From NCBI GenBank assembly GCA_024233285.1, contig JACKPU010000003.1:1-64000 (forward strand): a stretch of DNA of 64,000 nucleotides, in the 5' to 3' direction. The notes under the pieces are model-generated. The model saw nothing but the letters and a program-made list of their open reading frames with translations. It had not been told where the DNA came from and did no database searches. The DNA is from Opitutaceae bacterium (GTDB lineage: Bacteria; Verrucomicrobiota; Verrucomicrobiia; Opitutales; Opitutaceae). Made by a program: the position numbers and the translations under genes. This document shows positions 16,158 through 25,627 of the stretch, piece by piece. Positions within the stretch are counted from its first letter, which is position 1; every line of letters begins with the position of its first letter.

Positions 16158-17138
16158 TCACAAATCGTAATGACACGAGACCTGCTGGCCGGGTTCGCCG
16201 GCGGTGCGCAGTGCCGGCACCTCGATCTTGCAACGCTCGGTGGCGTGCGGGCAGCGCGGATGGAAGGGGCAGCCGGAGGGCGGGTTGATCGGCGAGGGCA
16301 CATCGCCTTGGAGCACGATGCGCTGCTTGTTGCGCGTGGGGTCGGGCTCGGGAATCGCGGAAATCAGCGCGCGGGTGTAGGGGTGGCGCGGGGCGCGGTA
16401 AATCGTGTCAGCATCGGCCAGCTCGACAATGCGGCCCAGATACATGATCGCGATCCGGTCGGACACATGCTTCACGACCGCGAGATTGTGCGCGATGAAC
16501 AGGTAGCTGAGCTTCATCTCGCGCTGCAGATCGAGCATCAGGTTCAGCACCTGGCTCTGAATCGAGACGTCGAGGGCGCTCACGGGCTCGTCGCAAACGA
16601 TGAGCTTGGGCTCGAGGGCGATCGCGCGGGCGATGCCGATGCGCTGGCGTTGCCCGCCGGAGAATTCGAAGGGGAAACGTTCGGCGGCGTTGGCCGGCAG
16701 CCCGACCTTGGCGAGCAGTTCACCCACGCGTTGCTTGCGCCAGGCCTCGTCGCCCATTTTGTGGATCACAAACGGCTCGGCGACGATATCGCCGACGGTG
16801 TGGCGCGAATTGAGCGATTCGACGGGGTCTTGGAAAATCATCTGCAACTCGCGGCGATGCGCCTTGAGAGCGGCGCCTTTTTCATGCGCGAGATCGTCAC
16901 CTTGAAAAATGATGCTTCCGCTGGTCGGGCGGTGCAGGCGGACGATGCATTTGCCGAGGGTGGATTTGCCGCAGCCGGATTCGCCGACCAGCCCGACCGT
17001 CTCGCCGGGAGCGATGGTAAGGTTGACGCCGTCCACGGCGCGGCAGCTCTTGCTCGCGCGGAGGAGGATGCCCTCGCGCACGGGGAAGTGCATGTGGAGA
17101 TCCTTGACGGTGAGAAGCGGTGAGGTTTCGGCACTCAT
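16158..17138 (-). CDS. Oligopeptide ABC transporter ATP-binding protein (OppF/DppF-like)
   Basis: A 326-residue ATPase. Walker A is GLVGESGCGKSTLG, the ABC signature is FSGGQRQRIGIARAI, and Walker B is LIVCDEPVSALDVS. The C-terminal oligopeptide/dipeptide-importer extension has the cysteine motif CPFHPRCPHATERC. The start is the ATG at 17138, which overlaps the upstream ATPase stop in an ATGA, implying translational coupling. With the preceding ATPase it should energise the YejB/YejE-like permeases. In E. coli YejF both ATPase domains are on one chain. Confidence 0.93.
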   Translation of the reverse strand: MSAETSPLLTVKDLHMHFPVREGILLRASKSCRAVDGVNLTIAPGETVGLVGESGCGKSTLGKCIVRLHRPTSGSIIFQGDDLAHEKGAALKAHRRELQMIFQDPVESLNSRHTVGDIVAEPFVIHKMGDEAWRKQRVGELLAKVGLPANAAERFPFEFSGGQRQRIGIARAIALEPKLIVCDEPVSALDVSIQSQVLNLMLDLQREMKLSYLFIAHNLAVVKHVSDRIAIMYLGRIVELADADTIYRAPRHPYTRALISAIPEPDPTRNKQRIVLQGDVPSPINPPSGCPFHPRCPHATERCKIEVPALRTAGEPGQQVSCHYDL

Positions 17139-18154
17139 GCTTGGAAGACGGGTAATTCGCGCCAACGGTGGCAGGCGACCTGGTGGTCGTCGCCGACTGA
17201 CTCCTGTGATGGCGGTTGGGCGCAGACCTCGGCGCGGAACGGGCAGCGATTTTGATAACGGCAGCCCACCGGCATGTCGGCCAAGGCCGGCACCATGCCC
17301 TCAATGGTTTTGAGGCGGGTCTTGCGCGGCGTGGCGAGGCGCGGAATCGATTCGAGCAAACCGCGCGTGTAAGGATGACTGGGCGCGGCGAAGATGCGTT
17401 CGACGGGACCAGCCTCGGCGACGCGACCGGCATACATGACGACCACGTCGTCACACATTTCGGCGATGACGCCGAGGTCGTGGGTGATGAGCACGATCGC
17501 CATGCCCATCTCACGTTGCAGCTCCTGCATCAATTCGAGGATCTGCGCCTGGATCGTCACATCGAGGGCTGTAGTCGGTTCGTCGGCGATGACGACCGCG
17601 GGTTTGCAGGCGAGGGCCATGGCGATCACGACACGCTGCCGCATGCCGCCGGAGAGCTGATGCGGGTATTCGCCGACCCGGACCTCGGGAGACGGGATGC
17701 CGACCTTGCCGAGTATCTCGATGGCGAGTTGGAGCGCCTCGCGCTTGTCTTGCGTGCGATGGAGCAGGAACACTTCGCTCAACTGCCGGCCGATGGTGTG
17801 CACGGGATTGAGCGCGGTCATCGGCTCCTGGAAGATCATCCCAATGCGCCCGCCGCGAATTTTGAGCATCGCTTCCGCCGGGGCGGTCACCAGATCAATG
17901 CCGTCGAACATGACCTGACCGCCGGCGATTCGGCCCATCGGTTGCGGCAGCAACCGCATGATGGAAAATGCGGTGACGCTTTTGCCGCAGCCTGATTCGC
18001 CGACGATACCGAGGGTGCGGCCGCGATGAACTTGAAAGCTCACGCCGTCGACGGCGGTGAGGCGGCCGGCATCGGTGTCGAAGGTGGTGACCAAGTCACG
18101 CACCTCAAGCACAGGCGGATCGACGGCAGCGGAATCGTGAGGAGACGCCGGCAT
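17135..18154 (-). CDS. Oligopeptide ABC transporter ATP-binding protein (OppD/DppD-like)
   Basis: A 339-residue ATPase with Walker A GIVGESGCGKSVTA, signature LSGGMRQRVVIAMAL and Walker B VVIADEPTTALDVT. The C-terminal extension carries YTRGLLESIPRL and a Cys-rich element (CRYQNRCPFRAEVC) typical of peptide importers. It lies 7 nt downstream of the solute-binding-protein gene and overlaps the next ATPase by 4 nt. It corresponds to the N-terminal half of YejF. Confidence 0.93.
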   Translation of the reverse strand: MPASPHDSAAVDPPVLEVRDLVTTFDTDAGRLTAVDGVSFQVHRGRTLGIVGESGCGKSVTAFSIMRLLPQPMGRIAGGQVMFDGIDLVTAPAEAMLKIRGGRIGMIFQEPMTALNPVHTIGRQLSEVFLLHRTQDKREALQLAIEILGKVGIPSPEVRVGEYPHQLSGGMRQRVVIAMALACKPAVVIADEPTTALDVTIQAQILELMQELQREMGMAIVLITHDLGVIAEMCDDVVVMYAGRVAEAGPVERIFAAPSHPYTRGLLESIPRLATPRKTRLKTIEGMVPALADMPVGCRYQNRCPFRAEVCAQPPSQESVGDDHQVACHRWRELPVFQA

Positions 18155-18161
18155 GGGCCAG

Positions 18162-20144
18162 TTATTTGTATTGCTCGAAGACCTTGACTTCGGGCGGGAA
18201 GGTTTTGCCGGTCTTGCGGGCCTCGAGGACTTCCTTTTTCAGGTCCTCATCGATCCAGAACAGGCGGTATTCCTCGAACTGGGTGGAGATCTTGACGTTG
18301 CCCTCTTCCGGCACGCGCAACCAGCGCCAGGCCCCGGTGCGCATGTAGGGGATGACGAAGCCGGGGGAGAAGGAGGCGTCATCGTAAAGAAATTCCTCCA
18401 TCTTGTAGGCGAGCTGCTTCATCTCCTCCAGATCGTCCGAGCGATCGTAGGTATCGATCATCCGGTCGAGTTCGGGGTAAGCGATGGATTGCAGGTTGTT
18501 GGTCTGCACTTTGGGCTGACGGGCCGGGTTGACGGAGCCGTCCTCGAGGAAAGGCGTTTCGTAGGCATTGGCGGAATGGTAGGTCTCCCAATAACGGGGG
18601 AACATTTCCGGACCGACATTGAAGGCGGCGAACAGGATTTCGTGCTTCTTTTCCTGGGCCTTCTTCCACGCGGCGGTGCGGTCGAGGATTTCGACGCGCA
18701 GATCGAGACCTGCTTTGATGGCTTGCTCCTGCAGAATCGTCATCACGTCCTTGTAGTGCTCGTAGCCGGTGGTGACTTGAATGGAGAGGCGCTGCCCCTG
18801 GTCGTTGACCAGAATGCCGTCGGGGCCGCGTTGGGTGAAACCGGCCTTGGCGAAACTGGCCAGCGCCTGATCGATGTCGTAGGTGCGGGCCTTGAGGGTT
18901 GGGTGGGTGAAGTCGCCGTAGCCGTCGGCGGTGGTTTGCATGCGGCCCCAGTCGCCGCGGGAAAACTTCGAGATCACGAGCTCCCAGTTCATCGCGAACT
19001 GGACGCCGACGCGGATGTCGCGATTGGCGAGCATCGGCGAGGCTTCGTTCATCCACAGGCCGTAGGTCGGGCGGGGGATGTCGTTGTAGAATTTGAGTTT
19101 TTGGATGTAGCCGTTGGCGACTTCGGGGGCTGAGTCGGGGAGCTTGTCATACCAGTCCTCGGCCAGACGCAGATCGAAGAAATCGATGTCGCCCTTGCGG
19201 AAGGATTCGAAGGCCTTGGCGTTGTCGCGGATGACGATGAGCCGTTCGCGATCAGGATTGAAGCGATAGCGCCAGTATTTGTTGTCCTGGGCCCACCAGT
19301 CCTTGACCCGGGTGAGGGTGATGGAGCGGCCCTTGTCGATGTCCCGGTCCAGAATGGTGTAGGGCCCGGTGCTCGGAGCCATCTTCCACTGGTAGCGCTC
19401 AACGAAGTCATCGCCGAAGTTTTTGTAGAAATGCGACGGCACCGGCGTGGTGCCGAGCGAGAGGGAATAGATGTCCGGACGCAGTTCAGGGAAGTGCAGC
19501 GCGAAGGTGTGGTCGTCGAAACGGGTGACGCCGGAATACTTGGTGCTGTAGAAATTGTTATACCATGGCGCCTTGATGAACGGGCTGCGGTAGAAGTAGA
19601 AATTGAACAGCACGTCGCGGGTGGTGATCGGCACGCCGTCGTTCCACTTGGCCTTGGGGTTGATGTGGATGTAGACGGTCTTGTTTTCGCGATCGAGAGC
19701 CCAGCGGTCGGCGAGGCCAGGGAAATGCTTGAATCCGTCGGGCGTCAGCGCGGTGTCGTTGGGGTGGCGCTGGGCGTAGGTCATGACGTTGTCGTCGAGG
19801 ATCCACGGGCGGAACGAACCGTTGGAATCGGGACCGACGATGCGGAGGGTGCGGGGAAAATCCTGCACCCAGTAATTGACCGTGCCGCCTTTCTTGGCGT
19901 CCGGGGAGGCGAATTCGGGCAGGTCCATGCCGTCTTCCCATTTGAGGTCGGCGGGGATGTCGGCAGGCGTCTTGAAATGAAAGAAGTCGGGGTTCGCTTC
20001 GTAATAGGCCTGGGCATCGACGAGGGAATCCGGCTCATTGGCGGCGACGGTTTCGTCCGTCTTTTTGCCGCAACCGGAGGCGAGGATGAGGATGCCGGCC
20101 AGCAATGCGAAGACCGGGCGAAAGGAGGTGGAGCGAGGCATCAT
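18162..20144 (-). CDS. Peptide ABC transporter solute-binding lipoprotein (YejA-like, family 5)
   Basis: A 660-residue periplasmic binding protein. The N-terminus is a lipoprotein signal (MMPRSTSFRPVFALLAGIL, then ILASGC), so it is probably lipid-anchored. The mature part has family 5 features, including GLADRWALDRENKTVYIHI, AKWNDGVPITTRDVLF and TGPYTIL, and it is longer than DppA, as YejA is. Either of two adjacent ATGs (20144 or 20141) may be the start. The first lies 1 nt after the upstream permease stop. A peptide or microcin-C-like ligand is likely. Confidence 0.9.
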   Translation of the reverse strand: MMPRSTSFRPVFALLAGILILASGCGKKTDETVAANEPDSLVDAQAYYEANPDFFHFKTPADIPADLKWEDGMDLPEFASPDAKKGGTVNYWVQDFPRTLRIVGPDSNGSFRPWILDDNVMTYAQRHPNDTALTPDGFKHFPGLADRWALDRENKTVYIHINPKAKWNDGVPITTRDVLFNFYFYRSPFIKAPWYNNFYSTKYSGVTRFDDHTFALHFPELRPDIYSLSLGTTPVPSHFYKNFGDDFVERYQWKMAPSTGPYTILDRDIDKGRSITLTRVKDWWAQDNKYWRYRFNPDRERLIVIRDNAKAFESFRKGDIDFFDLRLAEDWYDKLPDSAPEVANGYIQKLKFYNDIPRPTYGLWMNEASPMLANRDIRVGVQFAMNWELVISKFSRGDWGRMQTTADGYGDFTHPTLKARTYDIDQALASFAKAGFTQRGPDGILVNDQGQRLSIQVTTGYEHYKDVMTILQEQAIKAGLDLRVEILDRTAAWKKAQEKKHEILFAAFNVGPEMFPRYWETYHSANAYETPFLEDGSVNPARQPKVQTNNLQSIAYPELDRMIDTYDRSDDLEEMKQLAYKMEEFLYDDASFSPGFVIPYMRTGAWRWLRVPEEGNVKISTQFEEYRLFWIDEDLKKEVLEARKTGKTFPPEVKVFEQYK

Positions 20145-20145
20145 G

Positions 20146-21219
20146 TTATTGGTAAGTGGTGAATTTTTTGGGGTCGAAGGCCTCGCGCACGGCTTCGCCG
20201 ATGAAGGTGACGAGGATGAGGATAAAAACGAGCGCGGCGAACGCACTGCCAACAATCCAAGGCGCGGTGGTCAGCGTCTGGGTGCCCTGCTTGAGCAATT
20301 CACCCATGCTGGGGGTGGGCGGGGGCAACCCAAATCCGAGGAAGTCGAGCGCCGTGATCGCAGTGATGGCCGAGACGACCGTGAAGGGCATGAACGTGAC
20401 GATGGTCGAGATCGTGTTCGGCAGGATGTGATTGAAAATGATGCGGCCGGGCCCGGCCCCGAGCACAACGGCGGCGGCGGTGTAATCGCGGGCCTTTTCG
20501 CGGTAGGTGGCGGTGCGCATGTAATACGTCATCGAGGTCCAGGAGAACAGGACCATCACGATCAGCAGCATGGCGATGCGCGCGGGGATGCTGAAGGTCG
20601 AGGGGATGACGGAGAACAAAATGATGACGATGTAGAGGAACGGAATGTTCGACCATATCTCGATCAAGCGCTGCACGATGAGATCGAAAACCCCGCCGTA
20701 ATAGCCCATCAAACAGCCAACACCAATGCCGATGAGGTAAGTCAGCGCCATGAAGGCCAGCGAGAAAAAGATGGCGATGCGGAACCCGTAAAACAGACGG
20801 GCGAAGATGTCACGGCCCGTGGTGTCCGTGCCGAGCCAATGCCCTGCGGGTCCGCCCATCCAGGACGGTGGCGCGGGTTTGAACACCCCTTCGTAGGGCG
20901 TGTTTTCATTGGGGTCGAAAGGGACCGGCGGCATCACCATCCAATTGCCGGTGTCCTCGGCACGAAAGCGTTCGCGCAGGTCGCGGTAGTTGGTTTCGTA
21001 AGTGTAATCGAAGCCGAAGGTCGTGCCCGGCAGATTGGCGCCGTAGGTGGGAAAATACCATTTGCCGTCGTGGCTCACAAACAGGGGGCGGTTGTTGACA
21101 AACAGCTCTCCCAGCAGGGAGACCACGATCAAACCCATGAGGAGCACAAACGACCAGTAACCGCGCTTGATGGAGCGGAAGCGCTTGAGTTTGCGGACAG
21201 TGAGCGGATTGAGGGCCAT
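20146..21219 (-). CDS. ABC transporter permease (YejE-like)
   Basis: A 357-residue inner-membrane permease. It opens with the hallmark of the YejE/DppC group, RFRSIKRGYWSFVLLMGL, then a long periplasmic loop and five further membrane segments. The EAA coupling region lies near DYTAAAVVLGAGPGRIIFNHILPN. A typical periplasmic marker is HWLGTDTTGRDIFARLFYG. It is 6 nt downstream of the YejB-like gene and 1 nt upstream of the binding-protein gene, in one operon. Confidence 0.92.
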   Translation of the reverse strand: MALNPLTVRKLKRFRSIKRGYWSFVLLMGLIVVSLLGELFVNNRPLFVSHDGKWYFPTYGANLPGTTFGFDYTYETNYRDLRERFRAEDTGNWMVMPPVPFDPNENTPYEGVFKPAPPSWMGGPAGHWLGTDTTGRDIFARLFYGFRIAIFFSLAFMALTYLIGIGVGCLMGYYGGVFDLIVQRLIEIWSNIPFLYIVIILFSVIPSTFSIPARIAMLLIVMVLFSWTSMTYYMRTATYREKARDYTAAAVVLGAGPGRIIFNHILPNTISTIVTFMPFTVVSAITAITALDFLGFGLPPPTPSMGELLKQGTQTLTTAPWIVGSAFAALVFILILVTFIGEAVREAFDPKKFTTYQ

Positions 21220-21225
21220 GCGCGT

Positions 21226-22245
21226 TTACTTGAAGCGGATGCGGGGGTCGATGAGGGCGACCAAAGCGTCCGAAAGGATGTTGCCGAGCAGCAGCAGCAA
21301 ACTGGCCAGAAAGATGATGCCCATGACCACCGGGTAGTCGCGGTCAAAGATCGAGGTCAGTCCCAGCAGACCGAAGCCGTTGATGTCGAAAATCGTCTCG
21401 ATCAGGAACGAACCCGAAACCAGCAGGGTGATGTTCTGGCCGAACGTCGTGGCGATCGGGATGAGTGAATTGCGCAAGGCATGCTTGAGCACTGCGCTGC
21501 GGAAGGAAACCCCCTTGGCGATGGCGGTGCGGATGTAGTCGGCCGCGAGGTTGTCCATCAAGTGATTCTTCATCAACAAGGTCGTGACCGCGAAGCTGCC
21601 GACGAGATAGCAGATGAGGGGCAGGGCGGCGTGATTGGCAAGATCACCAATCTTGCCCCACAGGGTCAGGTCAGGGAATTCATAACTCACGAATCCCCCC
21701 ATCGGAAACCACTCCAGCCGCGCGGCAAAGAAGAGCAGCAGCAACGCACCGAGCACATATCCGGGCACCGCATATCCCATGAATATGAAGATCGAGGTGA
21801 CATTGTCCACCAGGCTGCGGTGCTTGATGGCCTTCACGATGCCGAGTGGAATCGAAATTGCGTAGGTGATGAACAGGGTGATGAGCCCGTAGAACAGCGA
21901 GACCGGGAAACGCGACTTGATGATGTCCCAGACCGGTTCGTTGTAGCGGTAGGAATTGCCGAGGTCGCCGCGGACCACTTTGCCGAGCCAGAGGCCGTAG
22001 CTGACGATGGCGGGCTTATCGAAGCCGTAGTAGGCCTTGAGCTGCTGCAGTTGCTCCTCGGAAAGCGCCATGCCCTGGCCGCCGCTGGAGGCACGGGAGG
22101 AAGCCTGCTCGGCCTGCTGCGATTCCATGATGGCCCGCTCGAGCGGACCGCCGGGCACCACCCGCGTGATCAGGAACACGATCAACGTGATACCGAGCAA
22201 GGTGGGGGGGATGAGTAAAAAACGACGGATGAAATAGTCCCGCAT
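21226..22245 (-). CDS. ABC transporter permease (YejB-like)
   Basis: A 339-residue DppB-type permease that starts the five-gene transporter operon. It has an N-terminal membrane segment (RRFLLIPPTLLGITLIVFLI), the RVVPGGPLE motif of this group, a cytoplasmic-to-periplasmic insert containing LQQLKAYYGFDKP, and C-terminal membrane segments with the coupling region SFRSAVLKHALRNSLIPI. The insert length is characteristic of YejB rather than DppB. The promoter should lie within 22246-22364, where no clear consensus is visible. Confidence 0.92.
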   Translation of the reverse strand: MRDYFIRRFLLIPPTLLGITLIVFLITRVVPGGPLERAIMESQQAEQASSRASSGGQGMALSEEQLQQLKAYYGFDKPAIVSYGLWLGKVVRGDLGNSYRYNEPVWDIIKSRFPVSLFYGLITLFITYAISIPLGIVKAIKHRSLVDNVTSIFIFMGYAVPGYVLGALLLLFFAARLEWFPMGGFVSYEFPDLTLWGKIGDLANHAALPLICYLVGSFAVTTLLMKNHLMDNLAADYIRTAIAKGVSFRSAVLKHALRNSLIPIATTFGQNITLLVSGSFLIETIFDINGFGLLGLTSIFDRDYPVVMGIIFLASLLLLLGNILSDALVALIDPRIRFK

Positions 22246-22364
22246 GGGCAGACAAACGGAATAGGCGACGACACCAAATCGTCACCGGCGAAGATTGAGG
22301 TGGGGTGGTTGCAGAAAGCGAGCCGGAATGTCATAAACACGCGGCAGAACGCCCGGAATTCAAG

Positions 22365-22387
22365 ACCGGCGACCGTTTGCCGCCGGT
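22365..22387 (-). terminator. Weak hairpin downstream of ppk1
   Basis: Arms ACCGGCG and CGCCGGT (7 bp) around a 9-nt loop, about 20 nt past the ppk1 stop. On the minus strand it is followed only by TCTTG, so it is a poor intrinsic terminator. Confidence 0.35.
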
Positions 22388-22408
22388 TAGTAGCGCAAAT
22401 TGAGCGGA

Positions 22409-24601
22409 TTATTTCCGGCTCGAATTCGGGTTGGGTTTGATCTTGGCAGGGCTGGTCTCCGCCCCCGTGGTCCGCTTGGCGATGGCGTCGCGCTGGCAGG
22501 CCGAGGCGATGAAATAGGCCTGCGCCGAAAATGGCGGTTCATCCGGCTTGCGCGCAGGCGGCAGGTAAGCGCCATTGGCGTGCAGGATGCGGGCGTTCTC
22601 GTTGTCTTTGCGTTCGATCGGGAGCATTTCCCGCAGGATCCAGCGCCGCAACCTGGCGTCTTCGATGGGGAACAAGGTTTCCACCCGCCGGAAGAAGTTA
22701 CGCGACATCCAATCGGCACTGCCGGCGTAGATCAACGGCTCTCCGGCGTGGGCATTTTCAAAATAGTAGATCCGGGCATGTTCAAGGAACCGTCCGACGA
22801 TGCTGCGCACCTTGATGTTCTCGCTGAGTCCCTTCACGCCGGGCACGAGACAGCAAATGCCGCGGACGATGAGTTGGATTTTTACCCCCGCCTGCGAGGC
22901 GGCGTAAAGGCTGTCGATCGTGGTCTTGTCCACCAACGAGTTCATCTTGGCGATGATCCGCGCCGGTTTGCCCTCGGCGGCATTTTTGGCTTCGCGCGCG
23001 ATCAGCTCGTTGATGCGGTGATGGAGGTTGAACGGCGCGACCAGCAGATGGCGGAATTTCGGATCGAGGCCGAAGCCGGTGAGCGAGTTGAACAGGTTGG
23101 CGACGTCGCTCGTGGTCTTAGGGCGACAGGTGAAGTAGCTGAGGTCGGTGTAGAGCCGCGCGGTGCGCGGATTATAATTGCCGGTGCCGAGGTGCGCGTA
23201 GTGCTTCATCCGCCGGCCCTCGAGGCGGACAACGAGGCAGAGCTTGCAATGGGTCTTGTGACCGACGAGGCCGTAAACCACATGCACGCCGGCCTCCTCG
23301 AGCTGGCGCGCCCACTGGATATTGTTGGCCTCGTCAAAACGCGCCTTGAGCTCGACCAGTGCGGTGACCTGCTTGCCATTGCGCGCACCTTCGATCAACG
23401 CGCGCACGATGGGCGAATCGCCGCTGGTCCGGTAAAGCGTCTGCTTGATGGCGAAGACCTGGGGATCACGCGCGGCCTGCTCGACGAAATCCACCACCGG
23501 CATGAACGAATCGTAAGGGTGATGCAGCAGCACGTCCTGATGGCGGATCGTATCGAAGATGTGCGCGGTTTCGCGCAGCGGCGAGGCGTTGACCGGCGTG
23601 AAGGTCGGAAACTTGAGGTCGGGCCGGTCGAGATCGGCGAGGGCGGAAAGACGCAGGAGATTGATCGGACCGTTCAGGCGGAAGACGTATTCCTGCGAGA
23701 GTTCTAGGTGATCGCACAGCGTTTCGAAAATGTGATCGTGCACGCCTTCGTCGATTTCGAGCCGCACGGCGGCGCCGCGGCGAAGATTGCGCAGCTCTTC
23801 CTCGATTTTCTTGAGCAGGTTCTCGGCTTCCTCCTCGTCGATGTAGAGATCGCTGTTGCGGGTGACACGGAAGGAAAAGGCCCCGAGAATTTTGTAGCCG
23901 CCAAAGAGTTCGCCGGCACAAAGCTTGATGATGTCGCTGAGAAAAATGAAGCGCTGCGGGCCGTTGCGGCTGGGGGCGATGGCCACCAAGCGCGGCAGGA
24001 TGCGCGGCACGGGCAGAATCGCGACGAGCTTTTCCTCCTCGGGTGTGTTCGGATCGTCGAGCGAGACGGCGACGTTGAGCGTCTTGTTGCCGAGCTGCGG
24101 AAACGGATGCGATTGATCAAGTGCGAGGGGCGTGAGCACCGGATAAATCTGTTCACGGAAGTAGGTGTTGACCCAGGCGAGTTCGGCCGGAGTCAGGTCG
24201 CCGCTGGAACGAATGAGAATGTTTTCCTCGGCCAAGGCCGGGACGATTTGATCGTGCCAGCACCGGTATTGATCCTCCACCAGCGAGGCGACCACGGAGT
24301 GGATGCGGCGCAGCTGTTCGCGTGCACTGAGTCCGTCGATGCTCGATTCGGCGACCCCGGAATCGACTTGCTGCATCAAGCCCGCCACGCGGATCTCGAA
24401 AAACTCGTCGAGATTCGAGCTGACGATGGCGAGAAAACGCACGCGTTCCAGCAGCGGGTGCCGCTCGCTTTGCGCCTGCTCCAGCACCCTCCGATTGAAT
24501 GCCAGCCACGAGAGTTCCCGATTGAAATAGGCCGTGCGGGCAGCCGGCGCCGGAGGGGCGGCCAGGGCAGCGGTCGATTTGGGTCGGGGGCTTTTGGGCA
24601 T
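22409..24601 (-). CDS. ppk1: Polyphosphate kinase 1
   Basis: A 730-residue enzyme that polymerises the ATP gamma-phosphate into polyphosphate. The N-domain opens with YFNRELSWLAFNRRVLEQA, and LAIVSSNLDEFFEIRVAGL follows. The phosphorylated histidine lies in KHYAHLGTGNYNPRTARLYT, and the second conserved site is KTHCKLCLVVR. The C-terminal PLD-like domains contain YAGSADWMSRNFFRR. Length fits the family. The ATG at 24601 is chosen over a TTG two codons upstream. The gene stands alone. A 96-bp gap separates it from the nucleoside hydrolase. Confidence 0.96.
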   Translation of the reverse strand: MPKSPRPKSTAALAAPPAPAARTAYFNRELSWLAFNRRVLEQAQSERHPLLERVRFLAIVSSNLDEFFEIRVAGLMQQVDSGVAESSIDGLSAREQLRRIHSVVASLVEDQYRCWHDQIVPALAEENILIRSSGDLTPAELAWVNTYFREQIYPVLTPLALDQSHPFPQLGNKTLNVAVSLDDPNTPEEEKLVAILPVPRILPRLVAIAPSRNGPQRFIFLSDIIKLCAGELFGGYKILGAFSFRVTRNSDLYIDEEEAENLLKKIEEELRNLRRGAAVRLEIDEGVHDHIFETLCDHLELSQEYVFRLNGPINLLRLSALADLDRPDLKFPTFTPVNASPLRETAHIFDTIRHQDVLLHHPYDSFMPVVDFVEQAARDPQVFAIKQTLYRTSGDSPIVRALIEGARNGKQVTALVELKARFDEANNIQWARQLEEAGVHVVYGLVGHKTHCKLCLVVRLEGRRMKHYAHLGTGNYNPRTARLYTDLSYFTCRPKTTSDVANLFNSLTGFGLDPKFRHLLVAPFNLHHRINELIAREAKNAAEGKPARIIAKMNSLVDKTTIDSLYAASQAGVKIQLIVRGICCLVPGVKGLSENIKVRSIVGRFLEHARIYYFENAHAGEPLIYAGSADWMSRNFFRRVETLFPIEDARLRRWILREMLPIERKDNENARILHANGAYLPPARKPDEPPFSAQAYFIASACQRDAIAKRTTGAETSPAKIKPNPNSSRK

Positions 24602-24697
24602 AGACAAGCCTTTGAGCCTACCCCCGGGCTGTTTGTTCGCCAGAAATTATTGGCCGGGATGCGCAATCGTAACAATCCCGCGGCCCGGCGGGGTCCC

Positions 24698-25627
24698 TCA
24701 AAGGGACAGAATGCGCGACCACACCTTGCGCACGGCGGCGGTCTTCTTGACCTCCCAGGCGACCCGATGCGGACCCTTGGCCTCGGGCGTAAACTGCGTG
24801 TGGGCGAAAGTTGCCGGCGCGAATGACACGGTGACACGCCCCCGCCGCCACTCAAACCACTCCGGATGCAACAAGACGGCCACGGCCATCGGATCGAACA
24901 AACGGGGCAGATGATGCAGCGTGGGCTTGGCCTTGCGCCAGAGTTTGACGGCGCGGGTCAGCAAACGGCCGGTCGCTGACGACGAGTTAAACAACCGGTC
25001 GAGCTGGGCGGGGCTGATCGTGCAGGTCATGCCGATGTCCCATGGGATGAAGTCGATGGGCACGCCACTGGCGATCACGCAAGCCGCGGACGACGGGTCG
25101 CAATGGATGTTCCATTCCCACATCGCGCGTTTGAATTCGCCGCCCATGACGACGAAACGCGAGACCTTGGCCGCGGCGGCCGGATCCTGCAGCAACAAGG
25201 TCGCGAGATTGGTCAGCGGTCCGATGGCGACGGGGGTGGTTTGCGGGTGGGTGTGCAAATGCGCCGCCAGTGCATCGACCGCATGAACTGGGGGCAGTGC
25301 AGGCAGGCGGCCGGCCGGCTTGGCGCACGGTCCCTGTGCGATGGGTTCGCGCGACATCGGCCCGTTGGGCATTACTTCCATGCGGCCGGGACCGAGCAGC
25401 AGGTGCCCGCACCCGGCGTGCACCGGCACATCGGTGCGATTGTGCAGTTGGAGGAGGGTTTGGGCGAGGCGGGCGCGTTGTTCGGTTTCGCCAAAAACGG
25501 TGCTGACGCCCTGCAAATCCAGTTCGGGACTGGCGAGGATCAGTGCCAGGGCGAAAATGTCGTCGGTGTCGTCACCGATGTCGGTGTCGAGCCAGAGAGG
25601 CGTGGGGTTAGAGGTTGTTTTTTTCAT
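24698..25627 (-). CDS. Nucleoside hydrolase (IUNH family)
   Basis: A 309-residue enzyme that hydrolyses the N-glycosidic bond of ribonucleosides. The N-terminal Ca2+-binding motif is LDTDIGDDTDDIFALALIL (canonical DTDxGxDD). Further family segments are VSTVFGETEQRARLAQTLL, VAIGPLTNLATLL, VVMGGEFKRAMWEWNIHCDP and the late FDPMAVAVLLHPEWF. The start is the ATG at 25627. This overlaps the end of the upstream dioxygenase gene by 20 nt, so the two are likely one transcript. The specific nucleoside is unknown. Confidence 0.88.
   Translation of the reverse strand: MKKTTSNPTPLWLDTDIGDDTDDIFALALILASPELDLQGVSTVFGETEQRARLAQTLLQLHNRTDVPVHAGCGHLLLGPGRMEVMPNGPMSREPIAQGPCAKPAGRLPALPPVHAVDALAAHLHTHPQTTPVAIGPLTNLATLLLQDPAAAAKVSRFVVMGGEFKRAMWEWNIHCDPSSAACVIASGVPIDFIPWDIGMTCTISPAQLDRLFNSSSATGRLLTRAVKLWRKAKPTLHHLPRLFDPMAVAVLLHPEWFEWRRGRVTVSFAPATFAHTQFTPEAKGPHRVAWEVKKTAAVRKVWSRILSL

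Noticed and set aside
15889..16233. 114-codon frame in the 15862-16157 gap
   Set aside because: Begins inside the ATPase gene, has a disordered Arg-rich composition and no ribosome-binding site.
18162..20255. 697-residue start for the YejA-like protein at 20255
   Set aside because: The extra residues overlap the permease gene and lack a signal sequence. The ATG at 20144 gives a proper lipoprotein signal.
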